From: Geothrix sp.
GTDB taxonomy: Bacteria; Acidobacteriota; Holophagae; Holophagales; Holophagaceae
NCBI GenBank assembly: GCA_030681515.1
Contig: JAUXSE010000055.1
Span: 1 to 64,000, forward strand
DNA: 64,000 bases
Direction: 5' to 3'
The position numbers and the translations under genes were made by a program. The notes beneath the pieces were generated by a model, which worked only from the letters and a program-made list of their open reading frames with translations, made no database searches and was not told the origin of the DNA. Of this stretch, positions 28,742 through 37,858 are shown piece after piece; the stretch's first letter is position 1, and the number at the start of each line of letters is the position of its first letter.

Positions 28742-30073
28742 ATGGGCGCGAAGGTGTGGGAAGGGATGGTGGTGGATTCGCTTCGGGCCTTTGGCGCATG
28801 GAAGGATGCGTCAAGGCTGGATCGGCGACGCGTGCTGGAGGCCTGGTGGGAGCAGGTGGCCCTGGTGCGGGAGGAGCTGGCCCGGGGGATCACCGAAGAG
28901 ACGGGCAAGCCCATCACCCTGGCGCGGGGAGAAGTGGGGCGGGCCGAGCTGACCTTGCGCGCCACGATCGAGGCGGTGGCCTCCTTCGGGGAAGTGGCGG
29001 TCCCCTACGATCTCATGCCGGGCGCGGAAGGCTGCAAGGCCGTGCTGCGCCGCTTCCCCATGGGCCCGGTGCTGGCCATCACGCCCTTCAACTTTCCGGT
29101 GAACCTGGCCATGCACAAACTGGCACCCGCCGTGGGCGCGGGTTGCAGCGTGATCTGGAAGCCCTGCCCGCAGGCCCCGCGCACGTCCCGCCTGCTCTGG
29201 GAGAGCTTCGAGGCGGCGCGGCTCCAGGCGATGGCGCCGGTCCACCTGATGCAGCTGGCGGGGCCGGATCCGGCCGCCGCCGAGGAACTGGCCCGGGATC
29301 CCCGCATCGCCGCCGTGAGCTTCACCGGCTCCGAACGCGTGGGGCGGCATCTGGAGCGGGTCCTGGCGGGCAAACGGCTGCTGCTGGAACTGGGGGGGAA
29401 CGGCGCCGTGGTGGTGGACGAGGGCGTGGATGCCGCGGCCGTGGCCCGGCAGATCGCCCCCGCGGCAGTGGCCGGCGCCGGGCAGAGCTGCTCCAAGGCC
29501 CAGCGGATCTACGTGCACCGCCGGCTCTGGGACACCTTCGTTCCCGCCTTCGTGGATGCGGTGAAGGCGCTGCCCGTCGGCGATCCGATGGATCCGGCCA
29601 CCGTGGTGGGGCCCATGATTGACGAAGGGGCGGCCCAGCGCATGGATGACACCCTCAACCGGGCCCTGGGCCAGGGAGCCGTGATCCTGCTGCGTGGGAC
29701 CCGCCAGGGCGCCCTGCTTCCTCCTGCCATCCTCACGGGCGTGGATGAACTGGATCCCCTCCAGTGCGAGGAGTGCTTCTCCCCGGTCACCCTCGTGACA
29801 GTCGTGGACTCCTTCGAGGATGGCCTTGATCGCGCCGCGGCCACGCGCTTCGGACTGCGGGCCTGCGCCTACAGCCGGGATCAGCGGCACCTCCGCTTGG
29901 CGGAATCGAAACTGCGGGCGGGCGGCGTGCTTCTGAACCTGCCGCCCACCTTCCGCCTCGACGCGGCGCCCTTCGGGGGCGTCGGGGCCAGTGGCAACGG
30001 ATTCGAGGGTCCGGCCTGGGCGATGGAGGGCTTCACGGAAGGCCGCCTCATCGTCGAAGGCCCGGCCCTGTAA
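28742..30073 (+). CDS. NAD(P)+-dependent aldehyde dehydrogenase
   Basis: About 443 residues of the ALDH superfamily. Catalytic residues are Glu216 (LLLELGGNG) and Cys250 (GAGQSCSKAQRIYVH), spaced 34 residues apart as in classical ALDHs. Coenzyme-binding GPVLAITPFNFPVNLA and KPCPQAPRTS are present, and the C-terminus (PPTFRLDAAPFGGVGASGNGFEGP) is closest in style to lactaldehyde/succinate-semialdehyde-type members. Substrate is uncertain. A GTG/ATG choice is settled by the GGTGGGTC site before the ATG at 28742. The following gene starts 22 bases later, then pta. Confidence 0.92.
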   Translation: MGAKVWEGMVVDSLRAFGAWKDASRLDRRRVLEAWWEQVALVREELARGITEETGKPITLARGEVGRAELTLRATIEAVASFGEVAVPYDLMPGAEGCKAVLRRFPMGPVLAITPFNFPVNLAMHKLAPAVGAGCSVIWKPCPQAPRTSRLLWESFEAARLQAMAPVHLMQLAGPDPAAAEELARDPRIAAVSFTGSERVGRHLERVLAGKRLLLELGGNGAVVVDEGVDAAAVARQIAPAAVAGAGQSCSKAQRIYVHRRLWDTFVPAFVDAVKALPVGDPMDPATVVGPMIDEGAAQRMDDTLNRALGQGAVILLRGTRQGALLPPAILTGVDELDPLQCEECFSPVTLVTVVDSFEDGLDRAAATRFGLRACAYSRDQRHLRLAESKLRAGGVLLNLPPTFRLDAAPFGGVGASGNGFEGPAWAMEGFTEGRLIVEGPAL

Positions 30074-30095
30074 GATTCGAGGAGGAGTCCCGCCC

Positions 30096-30458
30096 ATGTC
30101 CTTGACCATGCCCTTCCAACCCGGTGAGCTGGTGGTGGTGGTGCTCCAGTCCCCGCGGGAGCGCGTCTGGGGCCGCATCCTCGGGCTGGATGCCGCGGGC
30201 GTCGCCCTCCGCGGGCTGGACCTGACCCCCTGGGAGGAGGTGCTGACCCTCGTCCGCACGGGGCAGGCCGATCAGGTGGCCTTGGGCACCCGCTTTCTGC
30301 CCATGCATCGCGTCGAGACCATGTACCTCGATGAGGCCAGTTCGGGTGCTCCCAGCCTGGCGGACGACTTCCGTGCGCGATCCGGGCAGGATCCCCACGC
30401 CTTTCTCGCGGACCCCCCCACGCCCAAACCCGTCTCCCGGCCCCCGAGGACCCCATGA
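30096..30458 (+). CDS. Conserved-looking small protein, Sm-like barrel possible
   Basis: 120 residues, no signal. The N-terminal half alternates short hydrophobic strands ([28 protein letters not shown]) and ends with [12 protein letters not shown], a layout like small beta-barrel (Sm/SH3-type) proteins; the C-terminal 35 residues are Pro-rich and likely disordered. This is a structural guess only. A perfect AGGAGGAG site precedes the ATG. Its stop overlaps the pta start by four bases, so it is co-translated with acetyl-phosphate metabolism. Confidence 0.72.
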   Translation: MSLTMPFQPGELVVVVLQSPRERVWGRILGLDAAGVALRGLDLTPWEEVLTLVRTGQADQVALGTRFLPMHRVETMYLDEASSGAPSLADDFRARSGQDPHAFLADPPTPKPVSRPPRTP

Positions 30459-31459
30459 CCCACGCCAACCACACCCACTGGATGGAGCGTTTCCGCGCCC
30501 GCGCCAAGGGGCTGCAGCGCCACATCGTGCTCCCCGAGGGCCGGGACGATCGCACCCTCCAGGCCGCCCAGCTGCTGCTGGACCAGGGCCTCTGCCGCCT
30601 CACGCTGCTGGGTGATCCCGCCGGCATGGCGCAGCGGGGCGCGGCCCTGGGGCTCTCGCTGCAGGGGGCCGAGCTGTTGGATCCCGCCGGCAGCGCCCTG
30701 CTGCCGGAACTGGCGGGGGCCTACTACGAGCGCCGGAAGGCCAAGGGCATCAACGAGGCCCAGGCCCTGGAAGCCGTGCACAATCCGCTCTGGTTCGGCG
30801 CGATGCAGGTGCAGACGGGCCACTGCGATGGCCTGGTGGCCGGGGCCCTGAACACCACCGCGGAGACGGTGCGGGCCTGCCTCCAGGCCATCGGTGCCGC
30901 CAAGGGCATCAAGACCGTCTCCAGCTTCTTCCTGATGATCCACCCGGACGCGGCCTTCGGCGAGCAGGGCGCCATGCTCTTCGCGGACTGCGCCGTGGTA
31001 CCCGATCCCACGCCCGATCAGCTGGCGGACATCGCCCTGGCTTCGGCGGAGAACGCCCGCAGCGTGCTGGGCGTGGAACCCCGCGTGGCCCTGCTCAGCT
31101 TCTCCACCCGGGGATCCGCCGAACACCCCCGCGTGGACAAGGTGCGCGCCGCCCTGGCGATTCTCAGGGAGAAGGCGCCCAACCTGGCCGTGGATGGTGA
31201 GCTGCAGGCCGATGCGGCCCTGCTTCCCTCGGTGGGCCAGAAAAAGGCGCCGGGCTCTCCCGTGGCGGGCCGGGCCAATGTGCTGGTCTTCCCCGATCTG
31301 GATGCCGGGAACATCTCGTACAAGCTCACGGAACGCCTGGGCGGCGCCGTGGCCCTGGGTCCGCTGCTCCAGGGCCTGGCCCGGCCCGCCAACGACCTGA
31401 GCCGGGGGTGCAGCGCCCAGGACATCGCGGACGTGGCGGTGCTGACGGCCCTCCAGTGA
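30455..31459 (+). CDS. pta: Phosphate acetyltransferase
   Basis: A 334-residue short-form Pta (catalytic domain only, no N-terminal DRTGG-type region). Evidence: [16 protein letters not shown] at the N-terminus, [29 protein letters not shown] (the family's conserved central block) and [21 protein letters not shown] near the end. It interconverts acetyl-CoA and acetyl phosphate. An ackA partner is not in the window. It starts inside the stop of the preceding gene and ends overlapping purN. Confidence 0.94.
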   Translation: MTHANHTHWMERFRARAKGLQRHIVLPEGRDDRTLQAAQLLLDQGLCRLTLLGDPAGMAQRGAALGLSLQGAELLDPAGSALLPELAGAYYERRKAKGINEAQALEAVHNPLWFGAMQVQTGHCDGLVAGALNTTAETVRACLQAIGAAKGIKTVSSFFLMIHPDAAFGEQGAMLFADCAVVPDPTPDQLADIALASAENARSVLGVEPRVALLSFSTRGSAEHPRVDKVRAALAILREKAPNLAVDGELQADAALLPSVGQKKAPGSPVAGRANVLVFPDLDAGNISYKLTERLGGAVALGPLLQGLARPANDLSRGCSAQDIADVAVLTALQ

Positions 31460-32037
31460 AGCGCCTCGCCCTCTTCATCTCGGGCACCGGCGGCAACGCC
31501 CTGAACCTGCTCAGGGCCTGCCGCGAGGGCCGGGTGCCGGGCCTCCCAGTCCTGGGGCTCGCGTCCACGGGCAGCGCCGGAGGCCTCGCGCGGCTCGAAG
31601 CAGAAGGGCTGGCCACGGCCGTGGTCGTCCGCACGGATTTCGATTCGGACGAGGCCTTCTCCGAGGCCTGCTACCGGGAGGCCGAGGCCGCTGGCGCCGA
31701 GATCATCTGCCTCTGTGGATGGCTGAAGAAGCTCGCGGTGCCGCCGCGGTGGGCCGGCCGCATCCTCAACATCCATCCGGGGCTGCTGCCCCGGTACGGC
31801 GGACCCGGCATGTACGGCATGCGCGTCCATCGCGCGGTGCTGGAGGCGGGCGAGGTGGAATCCGGGGCCACGGCGCACCTCGTGGATGGCGAGTACGACC
31901 ACGGGCGGATCCTCGATCAGATGCGGGTGCCGGTCCTGCGGGGCGATACGCCGGAGGATCTCCAGAGGCGGGTGTACGCCGCGGAGATGGAGCTGTTTCC
32001 CAGAGCCCTGGCCGCGTTCCTGGACAAACAGGCATAG
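31456..32037 (+). CDS. purN: Phosphoribosylglycinamide formyltransferase
   Basis: About 193 residues. It opens with [16 protein letters not shown], the glycine-rich PRPP-type loop of PurN; the catalytic block is [13 protein letters not shown] (Asn and His) and [11 protein letters not shown] carries the catalytic Asp region. It transfers a formyl group from 10-formyl-THF in purine synthesis. GTG at 31456 overlaps the pta stop (GTGA). Confidence 0.94.
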   Translation: MKRLALFISGTGGNALNLLRACREGRVPGLPVLGLASTGSAGGLARLEAEGLATAVVVRTDFDSDEAFSEACYREAEAAGAEIICLCGWLKKLAVPPRWAGRILNIHPGLLPRYGGPGMYGMRVHRAVLEAGEVESGATAHLVDGEYDHGRILDQMRVPVLRGDTPEDLQRRVYAAEMELFPRALAAFLDKQA

Positions 32038-32252
32038 ACTATTGCCATGAGCACGCAGCAGGAGCGAAGTGCCACTTTGGCAAAGCCGAAGCCCGAGCGC
32101 GAGGCAGGAGCCGAGCACCACCGGACATTCGTCCGGCCCCGAAGGGGTGAGGCCCAGGATGGGCCGAATGAGGGGCACGGTACAGGGAGGCTCTACCTCG
32201 GCAAGCGAAGCGCGCCGGAGCACGCGCAGCGTGCGATAGGTGGAGGTGCCGT
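32038..32252. repeat. Structured intergenic repeat region, element copy 2
   Basis: About 215 bases rich in short palindromes: CCGGACATTCGTCCGG at 32121-32136, CCCC/GGGG around 32137-32147, GGCCC/GGGCC at 32151-32165. The last part, 32190-32246, has GCTCTACCT opposed to AGGTGGAGG and shares the 13-base core GCGATAGGTGGAG (32233-32245) with the element at 5117-5183. The core also forms the ribosome-binding stretch for nnr. A 69-codon open frame spans the region but looks non-genic. Confidence 0.55.
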
Positions 32253-33647
32253 GTGATCCCCCTCCACACCGCCGACGAGATGCGGGCCGCGGAGCGCCAG
32301 GCCATCGAAAGCTGGGGCATTCCGTCGCTGATCCTCCAGGAGCACGCTGCCCTGGGGGCCTTGGCCCTGCTTCCTCTGGGCGAGCCGATCCACGTGCTGG
32401 CCGGTCCCGGGAACAATGGGGGCGATGCCCTGGCCCTGGCCCGCCTCGCACGGCTGCAGGGCCGCGAGGTCGCGGTGTGGTCCCCCTTCGCCCAGCCCGA
32501 GTGGCGCGGGGACGGGGCGCTCCAGGCCCGCCTGTGGAAGGGGCTCGGAGGCGAGATCCACACCGGTGCCGACCCTGGCGGGATCATGCGGTCCTGGCGG
32601 GGCTGGGCGGTGGACGGCCTCTTCGGCCTGGGCACCACGCGGCCCCTGGATGGTCCGGCGGCCACCTGGGTGAAGGCCCTGAACGCCAGTGTCCTGCCGG
32701 TGCTGGCCCTGGACCTGCCCTCGGGTCTGGATCCCAGTGCGGCGGAAATCCCCGGCGAAGCCGTGCGCGCCACGCGGACCGCCTGTTTCGGGGCGCGCAA
32801 GGTCTGCCACGGATTGATGCCCGCCCGGGACCATTGCGGCGAGATCACGGTGATCCCGATCCCGCTGGGCCAGGCGCCGAAGGCCGGGATGCACCTGCTG
32901 GACCGCCCGGTCCTTTCCCCCAGGGCCTGGAATGCCCACAAGGGCAGCTTCGGACACGTGGCCATCCGGGCGGGCAGCCTGGGCATGAGCGGGGCCGCGG
33001 TGCTGGCGGCCCTGGGCGCCCTGCGCGTGGGCGCGGGCCTGGTGACGGTGCTTGCGGAACCCGATGTCCGCGCCGAGATCGCGAGCCAGGTGCCCGAGGC
33101 CATGGTGCGCCCCTGGCGCGGATCCGTGCCCGAGGAGGTGGATGTCCTCCTGGTGGGCCCCGGGGGCATCTCCCAGGTGCCGGACTGGGACGGCCCCCTG
33201 GTGGTGGATGCCTCGGCCCTGAAAGAGGGTGAGGGAAAACGGTGGATGGAGCGGCCTGGCACTGCCATCACGCCCCACCCGGGTGAATTCGCACGGCTCT
33301 TCCGGCTCGCGCGCCCGCTCCTGATGGACGAGCGCCTGGCCCAGGCCCGCCAGGTGGCCGCCGGGAAACCCGGCGTCCTGATCCTCAAGGGGGCCCAGAG
33401 CGTCATCGCCGGCGGCGCCCGGGAGGACCTGTGGATCAATCCCACGGGCCATCCGGGCCTGGCGACGGGGGGCAGTGGCGATCTGTTGGCGGGCATGGTG
33501 GCCGGTTTCCGCGCCCAGGGCCTGCCCATGCGCGAGGCGGCGGCCGCGGCGACCTGGTTCCATGGCGCCGCCGCGGACCGCCTCCCCGGCGCGGGTCTGC
33601 TGCCCCGGGATCTTGCGGATCTGCTGCCGGAGCTGCTGCGTGGCTGA
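32253..33647 (+). CDS. nnr: Bifunctional NAD(P)H-hydrate epimerase/dehydratase
   Basis: 464 residues: an N-terminal YjeF_N epimerase domain (QEHAALGALALL, VLAGPGNNGGDALALARL) and a C-terminal carbohydrate-kinase-like dehydratase domain (HKGSFGHVAIRAGSLGMSGAAVLA, TPHPGEFARLF, NPTGHPGLATGGSGDLLAGMVAGF). It repairs hydrated NAD(P)H. GTG at 32253 follows GGTGGAGG, which belongs to the upstream repeat. The C-terminus overlaps tsaE by eight bases, an association with tsaE also seen in E. coli. Confidence 0.95.
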   Translation: MIPLHTADEMRAAERQAIESWGIPSLILQEHAALGALALLPLGEPIHVLAGPGNNGGDALALARLARLQGREVAVWSPFAQPEWRGDGALQARLWKGLGGEIHTGADPGGIMRSWRGWAVDGLFGLGTTRPLDGPAATWVKALNASVLPVLALDLPSGLDPSAAEIPGEAVRATRTACFGARKVCHGLMPARDHCGEITVIPIPLGQAPKAGMHLLDRPVLSPRAWNAHKGSFGHVAIRAGSLGMSGAAVLAALGALRVGAGLVTVLAEPDVRAEIASQVPEAMVRPWRGSVPEEVDVLLVGPGGISQVPDWDGPLVVDASALKEGEGKRWMERPGTAITPHPGEFARLFRLARPLLMDERLAQARQVAAGKPGVLILKGAQSVIAGGAREDLWINPTGHPGLATGGSGDLLAGMVAGFRAQGLPMREAAAAATWFHGAAADRLPGAGLLPRDLADLLPELLRG

Positions 33648-34071
33648 ACGGTTCCTGGACGACGACTCCGCCACGGAGGCCCTGGGCGAGGCCCTGGCCC
33701 GGATCACGCCGCCCGGTGGAACCTGGCTGCTGCGGGGCGAACTGGGCGCGGGCAAGACCACCTGGACCCGGGGCTTCCTGCGCGGGTTGGGGGGCGATCC
33801 CTACGATGTGGCTTCGCCCACCTACGCCGTGCTGCACCGTTATGAGCTTCCGGTGGGCTGCCTCTTCCACCTGGATCTCTACCGGCCCGGGCCGGATGGC
33901 TCCTGGAACCTGGGCCTGGAGGAGGCCATCACGGCTGCCGACCGCCTGGTGGTGGAGTGGGCGGGCGAGGATGGCCCCTGGCCCACGGCCTGGGTGGCCC
34001 GCCTGAGGATGGTGGCCGAAGGCGGGGGCCGCCGGGCGGAATGGACTCTGCCTGGCGAGCCTGTCGCTTGA
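33640..34071 (+). CDS. tsaE: tRNA t6A biosynthesis ATPase TsaE
   Basis: 143 residues. Walker A is GELGAGKTTWTRGFLRGLGG, followed by VASPTYAVLHRYEL and LFHLDLYR (the family's FHxDLYR-like motif) and GLEEAITAADRLVVEWA. TsaE supports TsaB/TsaD in making threonylcarbamoyladenosine on ANN-reading tRNAs. The GTG start at 33640 lies within the nnr end. No tsaB or tsaD is in the window. Confidence 0.92.
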   Translation: MAERFLDDDSATEALGEALARITPPGGTWLLRGELGAGKTTWTRGFLRGLGGDPYDVASPTYAVLHRYELPVGCLFHLDLYRPGPDGSWNLGLEEAITAADRLVVEWAGEDGPWPTAWVARLRMVAEGGGRRAEWTLPGEPVA

Positions 34072-34214
34072 TGATCGGTTCCTGAGTCTGCTCCTGACCC
34101 TGGCGGGGGTGCCGTTCGAAGGGAGCTCGGCGCCACCGATGCCGCGGCGGGACGAATAATTCACTTCACAAATCCGCGAAATGCCTTAGGATTCGGGCAA
34201 ATCCCGGGGGGGCG

Positions 34215-34721
34215 ATGCTGAAGGGACGTGAACGCCACGGAATCGGCGAGGTGATCGCCGTGGACCGGAACTATGTCCCCATGCAGGAAGTCAGCCGCCG
34301 CCGCGCCCTGTGCGCCGTCGTGTCCGGCCGGGCCCACGTGTTGAACCCAGTGACCTTCGAGCGTCACGGCAATCTGGAGGGCCGCCTCGACCTGATCATC
34401 TTTCCGCATGTCCAGGCCTGCAGCGATTCGAAGCTGCTGCTGGGCCGCCTGGAACGCCGGGTGCTGCGCCGCGATCACTTCGTCTGCCAGTACGAGGGTT
34501 GCCAGAAGAAGGCCACGACCGTGGATCACGTGCTGCCCCTCTGTCAGGGCGGATCCACCACCTGGCAGAACCTGGTGGGGTGTTGCCTGACCTGCAATCA
34601 GACCAAGGGCGGGCGCACCCCTGAGCAGGCCGGGATGGTGCTGAAGCGCCAGCCCAAGGGCCCGCGGGCCCACCTCTTCGAGCAGTTCGAGGCGCTTCTG
34701 AAGCGGGCCAACGCCGCCTGA
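34215..34721 (+). CDS. HNH endonuclease-domain protein
   Basis: 168 residues. The C-terminal half holds an HNH domain with structural zinc: CQYEGCQKKATTVDHVLPLCQGGSTTWQNLVGCCLTCNQTKGGRTPEQAGM, in which the DH, N and CxxC-CxxC elements are visible. The N-terminal part (about 1-85) is a small unrecognised domain with IAVDRNYVPMQEVSRRRALCAVVSGRAHVL, common in free-standing bacterial HNH proteins of unknown role. No phage, toxin or restriction context is seen. A GGGGGGCG stretch precedes the ATG. Confidence 0.85.
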   Translation: MLKGRERHGIGEVIAVDRNYVPMQEVSRRRALCAVVSGRAHVLNPVTFERHGNLEGRLDLIIFPHVQACSDSKLLLGRLERRVLRRDHFVCQYEGCQKKATTVDHVLPLCQGGSTTWQNLVGCCLTCNQTKGGRTPEQAGMVLKRQPKGPRAHLFEQFEALLKRANAA

Positions 34722-34731
34722 GCCGCCACCA

Positions 34732-36012
34732 TCAGCCGGTGATCGCGCGGGTCTTGAGGTGCAGTTCGGCCCATTCGCGGGCGGGATCGCTGCGCCGAGT
34801 GATGCCGCCCCCCGCCCAGTAGGTGAGGCGATCCCCCTGGATCTGGGCGGTGCGGATGGGCAGGGCCAGATCCAGGTCGCCGCCGGGAGAGATCCATCCG
34901 ATCGCCCCGCAGTAGAACCCCCGGGGCCCGGCCTCGGCCTGGGCCAGGTGGCCGCAGACCGCGTGCTTCGGCGCCCCGGTGACGCTCCCGCCGGGCAGCA
35001 CGGCGCGGAGGAGATCGGCCAGACCCAGCCCCGGCCGGGCGGTGGCCTCCACGGTGCTGACCAGGTGCTGGACGGTGGGGTAGGGCTCCACCGCCATGGG
35101 CCGGACCACGCGCACCGATCCGGGCCGGGCGACGCGCCCCAGGTCGTTCCGCACCAGGTCGAGGATCATGGTGTGTTCCGCGCGCTCCTTGGGGTCGGCG
35201 GCCAGGGCTTCCGCCGCCGCCCAGTCCCGCTCCGGATCGCCGCTCAGGGGCGCGCTCCCCTTGATGGGCTGGGACCAGAGGCGGTCCCCCCGGCGGGCCA
35301 GCAGGCGCTCCATGCTGAGGCTCAGCAGGCGCAAGCTGCCGAGGTCGAGCAGGGCGCCGAAGGGTGGCCGGGCCCGGCGGAAGGCCGAAAGGGCGAAGGT
35401 CACCGGGTCTCCTTCGAGGCGCCCCTCGAAGGGCACGCAGAGGTTTGCCACATAGAAGCCGCCCTCCAGGATGCGTTCCTGGATGCGCTCGACGGCCGCC
35501 CGGTGCCCGGGCTCACTCCACACCGGGGCCAGGTCCAGCGAGGCGCGGCCCAGGGTGCAGACCGGCGCGAGGCGGGCCCGCCAGGCGGCGGGATCGGGCG
35601 GATCGGGGGTCCAGGACCAGAGTTCGGCCTTCCCGTCCTTCAGGTGCAAGGCTTCGCGCACAGCCGTCCAATGCTGTCCCAGGTGGCCGGGATCCAGGGG
35701 TTTCCGGGGCAGGTTCGCCTCATCGCAGGCCAGTTCGAAGGTGGCCGCGCCGACCCAGGGGAGAGACTGAGCAGCCAGGGCCGATTCGAGGGCCCCCCAC
35801 GGGGAGAGGGGCAAGGGCACCTGTTCCAGGAGGGTGGTCCAGGCGTGGCCGTTCCAGGTGGAGGTGAGGACCGGCCCCGGCAGGGCCAGGAGGCCTTCCC
35901 CAGTGTGTCCCGTATGAAGCCAGGGGAACCCTTCCCGCAGCATCCCCTGCGCACAGGCTGGCCAGGGGCCCGGGAGCTGGAAGGGCATGCGATGCCTGGG
36001 AATGAGGTCCAT
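34732..36012 (-). CDS. pabB: Aminodeoxychorismate synthase component I
   Basis: About 426 residues of the chorismate-binding family. The catalytic region shows PIKGSAPLSGDPERDW, EHTMILDLVRNDLGRVA, GSVTGAPK and FYCGAIGWI. PIKG with Lys marks PabB rather than TrpE (PIAG). It makes 4-amino-4-deoxychorismate toward p-aminobenzoate and folate. A longer frame to 36090 exists, but GGAGCCTCC sits before the ATG at 36012. It stands alone, divergent from pepA. Confidence 0.88.
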   Translation of the reverse strand: MDLIPRHRMPFQLPGPWPACAQGMLREGFPWLHTGHTGEGLLALPGPVLTSTWNGHAWTTLLEQVPLPLSPWGALESALAAQSLPWVGAATFELACDEANLPRKPLDPGHLGQHWTAVREALHLKDGKAELWSWTPDPPDPAAWRARLAPVCTLGRASLDLAPVWSEPGHRAAVERIQERILEGGFYVANLCVPFEGRLEGDPVTFALSAFRRARPPFGALLDLGSLRLLSLSMERLLARRGDRLWSQPIKGSAPLSGDPERDWAAAEALAADPKERAEHTMILDLVRNDLGRVARPGSVRVVRPMAVEPYPTVQHLVSTVEATARPGLGLADLLRAVLPGGSVTGAPKHAVCGHLAQAEAGPRGFYCGAIGWISPGGDLDLALPIRTAQIQGDRLTYWAGGGITRRSDPAREWAELHLKTRAITG

Positions 36013-36116
36013 GGAGGCTCCGGTCCGCGAGCCGGAAAGGCGGGCGGGAGCACCCTCCGGGGGGGAGGGCGCGATGCATGGGGACATCATCCCATCGGAA
36101 TCTGGAACTGCGTCTG

Positions 36117-36155
36117 TTGACTAGCGTTGAAAAAAATTGCACTAACAAATTACGT
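36117..36155 (+). promoter_or_regulatory. Possible pepA promoter region
   Basis: The 115 bases upstream of pepA are strikingly AT-rich for this genome. TTGACT at 36117-36122 is a good -35 candidate; AT-rich ACTAAC/AACAAAT sequence follows about 17 bases later, but no good TATAAT match is seen. The exact -10 box is uncertain. Confidence 0.35.
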
Positions 36156-36236
36156 TCTTGTGACAGTTAATGAACGAAAAATGGGCTTTTCTTTTTTCCA
36201 GCTTGGTTCTAGGCTTTTTGATCAGGAGGAACTCCC

Positions 36237-37709
36237 ATGCCTTCAGTGGATATCAGTTCTCAAACCGGCAAGGACTTCGCGGGAGATGCGCTGATCGTTC
36301 CGGTTTTCTCCGGACGCGAACGCCATCGTCTGCCCCTCGCCATCAGCAAGGTCGCCCGGCAGGTGATGGACGAGGAGGATTTCAAGGCGGACTATCTTGA
36401 AGTTGTCCCACTGCATCATCCCAATGGCGTCAAGGAGAGCCGCTGGATGGTGCTGGTGGGCCTCGGCGATGAAGAGAAGGTGACGATCAACAAGATCCGA
36501 AAGGCCGTGGGCACCGCGGCCCGGTTCTGCCTCAAGAAGAAGTGGAAGAAGATCGGCGTGCTTTCGCCGTCCACCTCCACCATTGACCACGACGCGGTGC
36601 AGGTGGCGGTGACCGAAGGGGCGCTGCTCGCCAACTATGATTTCGTCGCGTTCAAGGGCGGCAAACAGGAGCCTAAGCAGTTCGCCTCCATCGAGATCTT
36701 CACCAACGGCGACGACACCCGTAAGGCGCGCCGCAAGCTGCCGATGGTCGAGATCGGCGTGGCGGCCTGCCACCGTGTGCGGGACCTCGCCAATACGCCC
36801 GCGGGGGATCTCTATCCCGAAGTCTTCGCGGAAACTGCGGCGAAGCTGGCCAAACAGCACAAGCTCCATTGCGAGGTGCTGGACGTGCCAGCGCTCGAAA
36901 AGGGGGGGTTCCGGTCGGTGCTCGCCGTGGGCCAGGGCAGTGTCCGGCCCCCCAGGGTGGTCAAGCTCGAATACAAGCCGAAAGAGAAGCCCAAGAAGCA
37001 CGTGGTGCTGGTGGGCAAGGGAGTCTGTTTTGATTCCGGGGGGCTCTCCCTCAAGGATGCCTCCGGCATGGAGACCATGAAGGACGACATGACCGGCGCC
37101 GCCATCGTGCTCGCCACCCTCGTGGCCTGTGCCCAGCTTGATGTTCCCGTCCAGGTGACGGGCCTGATCGGCCTGGTCGAGAACATGCCCTCGGGATCGA
37201 GCTACAAGCCCGGTGACGTACTCCGCAGCCGCAGCGGCAAGACCATCGAGGTGCTCAATACGGACGCCGAAGGCCGCCTGGTGCTCGCGGACCTCCTCCA
37301 CCTGGCCGGGGAACTGGGCGCCGACCATGTCGTGGACCTGGCCACCCTCACCGGGGCCGCGCTCGTCGCCATGGGCGATGGTGTGTCCGCCGTGATGGGC
37401 ACCGACCAGAAGCTGGTGGACCACCTCATGGATGCGGGCAGTTCCGTGGGGGAGTACCTCTGGCAGCTGCCCCTGGTCGAGGAATACACGGACCTGCTCA
37501 AGAGCCCCCTGGCCGATCTGAAGAACATCACCGGCATCCGTTGGGGCGGCACCATCACCGCTGGGCTCTTTCTCCGGGAGTTCGTGGGGGGTGGATCCTG
37601 GGCCCATGTGGACCTGTCGGGCGGCTGGTCAGGCAAGGAGCGGGACTACCGCACCCATGGCGGGAGCGGCGAAGGCCCCCGATTCCTCCTGGAATGGCTC
37701 ATGGATTGA
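36237..37709 (+). CDS. pepA: Leucyl aminopeptidase (M17)
   Basis: 490 residues. The catalytic C-terminal domain carries VGKGVCFDSGGLSLKDASGMETMKDDMTGAA (metal- and bicarbonate-site Lys and Asp residues) and NTDAEGRLVLADLL, the M17 signature. The N-terminal domain (about 1-165) is of usual length. It releases N-terminal Leu and other residues in the cytosol, using two metal ions. A strong AGGAGG site precedes the ATG and a clear terminator follows, so it is monocistronic. In some bacteria PepA also binds DNA; nothing here shows that. Confidence 0.96.
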   Translation: MPSVDISSQTGKDFAGDALIVPVFSGRERHRLPLAISKVARQVMDEEDFKADYLEVVPLHHPNGVKESRWMVLVGLGDEEKVTINKIRKAVGTAARFCLKKKWKKIGVLSPSTSTIDHDAVQVAVTEGALLANYDFVAFKGGKQEPKQFASIEIFTNGDDTRKARRKLPMVEIGVAACHRVRDLANTPAGDLYPEVFAETAAKLAKQHKLHCEVLDVPALEKGGFRSVLAVGQGSVRPPRVVKLEYKPKEKPKKHVVLVGKGVCFDSGGLSLKDASGMETMKDDMTGAAIVLATLVACAQLDVPVQVTGLIGLVENMPSGSSYKPGDVLRSRSGKTIEVLNTDAEGRLVLADLLHLAGELGADHVVDLATLTGAALVAMGDGVSAVMGTDQKLVDHLMDAGSSVGEYLWQLPLVEEYTDLLKSPLADLKNITGIRWGGTITAGLFLREFVGGGSWAHVDLSGGWSGKERDYRTHGGSGEGPRFLLEWLMD

Positions 37710-37731
37710 GGAACCGGTGGAAACCGGGTCG

Positions 37732-37759
37732 AAAAGGGGGGCATCGCCCCCCTTTTTTT
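37732..37759 (+). terminator. Rho-independent terminator of pepA
   Basis: A stem GGGGGGC (37736-37742) with GCCCCCC (37746-37752) and a three-base loop is flanked by four A and followed by seven T (37753-37759). It is the one textbook intrinsic terminator in the window. Confidence 0.92.
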
Positions 37760-37781
37760 CAAATAGATGGAGATGTCCCCC

Positions 37782-37810
37782 TTGACCGCAGGGCTCGGAT
37801 GGGGATTTAT
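37782..37810 (+). promoter_or_regulatory. Candidate sigma-70-like promoter for the HU-type gene
   Basis: TTGACC (37782-37787), a 17-base spacer and ATTTAT (37805-37810) lie about 50 bases before the HU/IHF-type ATG and just after the pepA terminator. Spacing is ideal; the -10 match is only fair. Confidence 0.45.
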
Positions 37811-37858
37811 TGAGGACTGCCCTCAAGCCACCTGAGACCCACACCCCTCGGAGTTCCC

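Noticed and set aside
32047-32256. 69-codon open frame before nnr whose stop overlaps the nnr GTG
   Set aside because: It is made of palindromes and the dispersed repeat, has no family match, and its composition is unlike neighbouring genes. The overlap is probably chance.
34215-34721. HNH gene as homing endonuclease or phage remnant
   Set aside because: No intron, intein, integrase or phage genes nearby and codon use like its neighbours.
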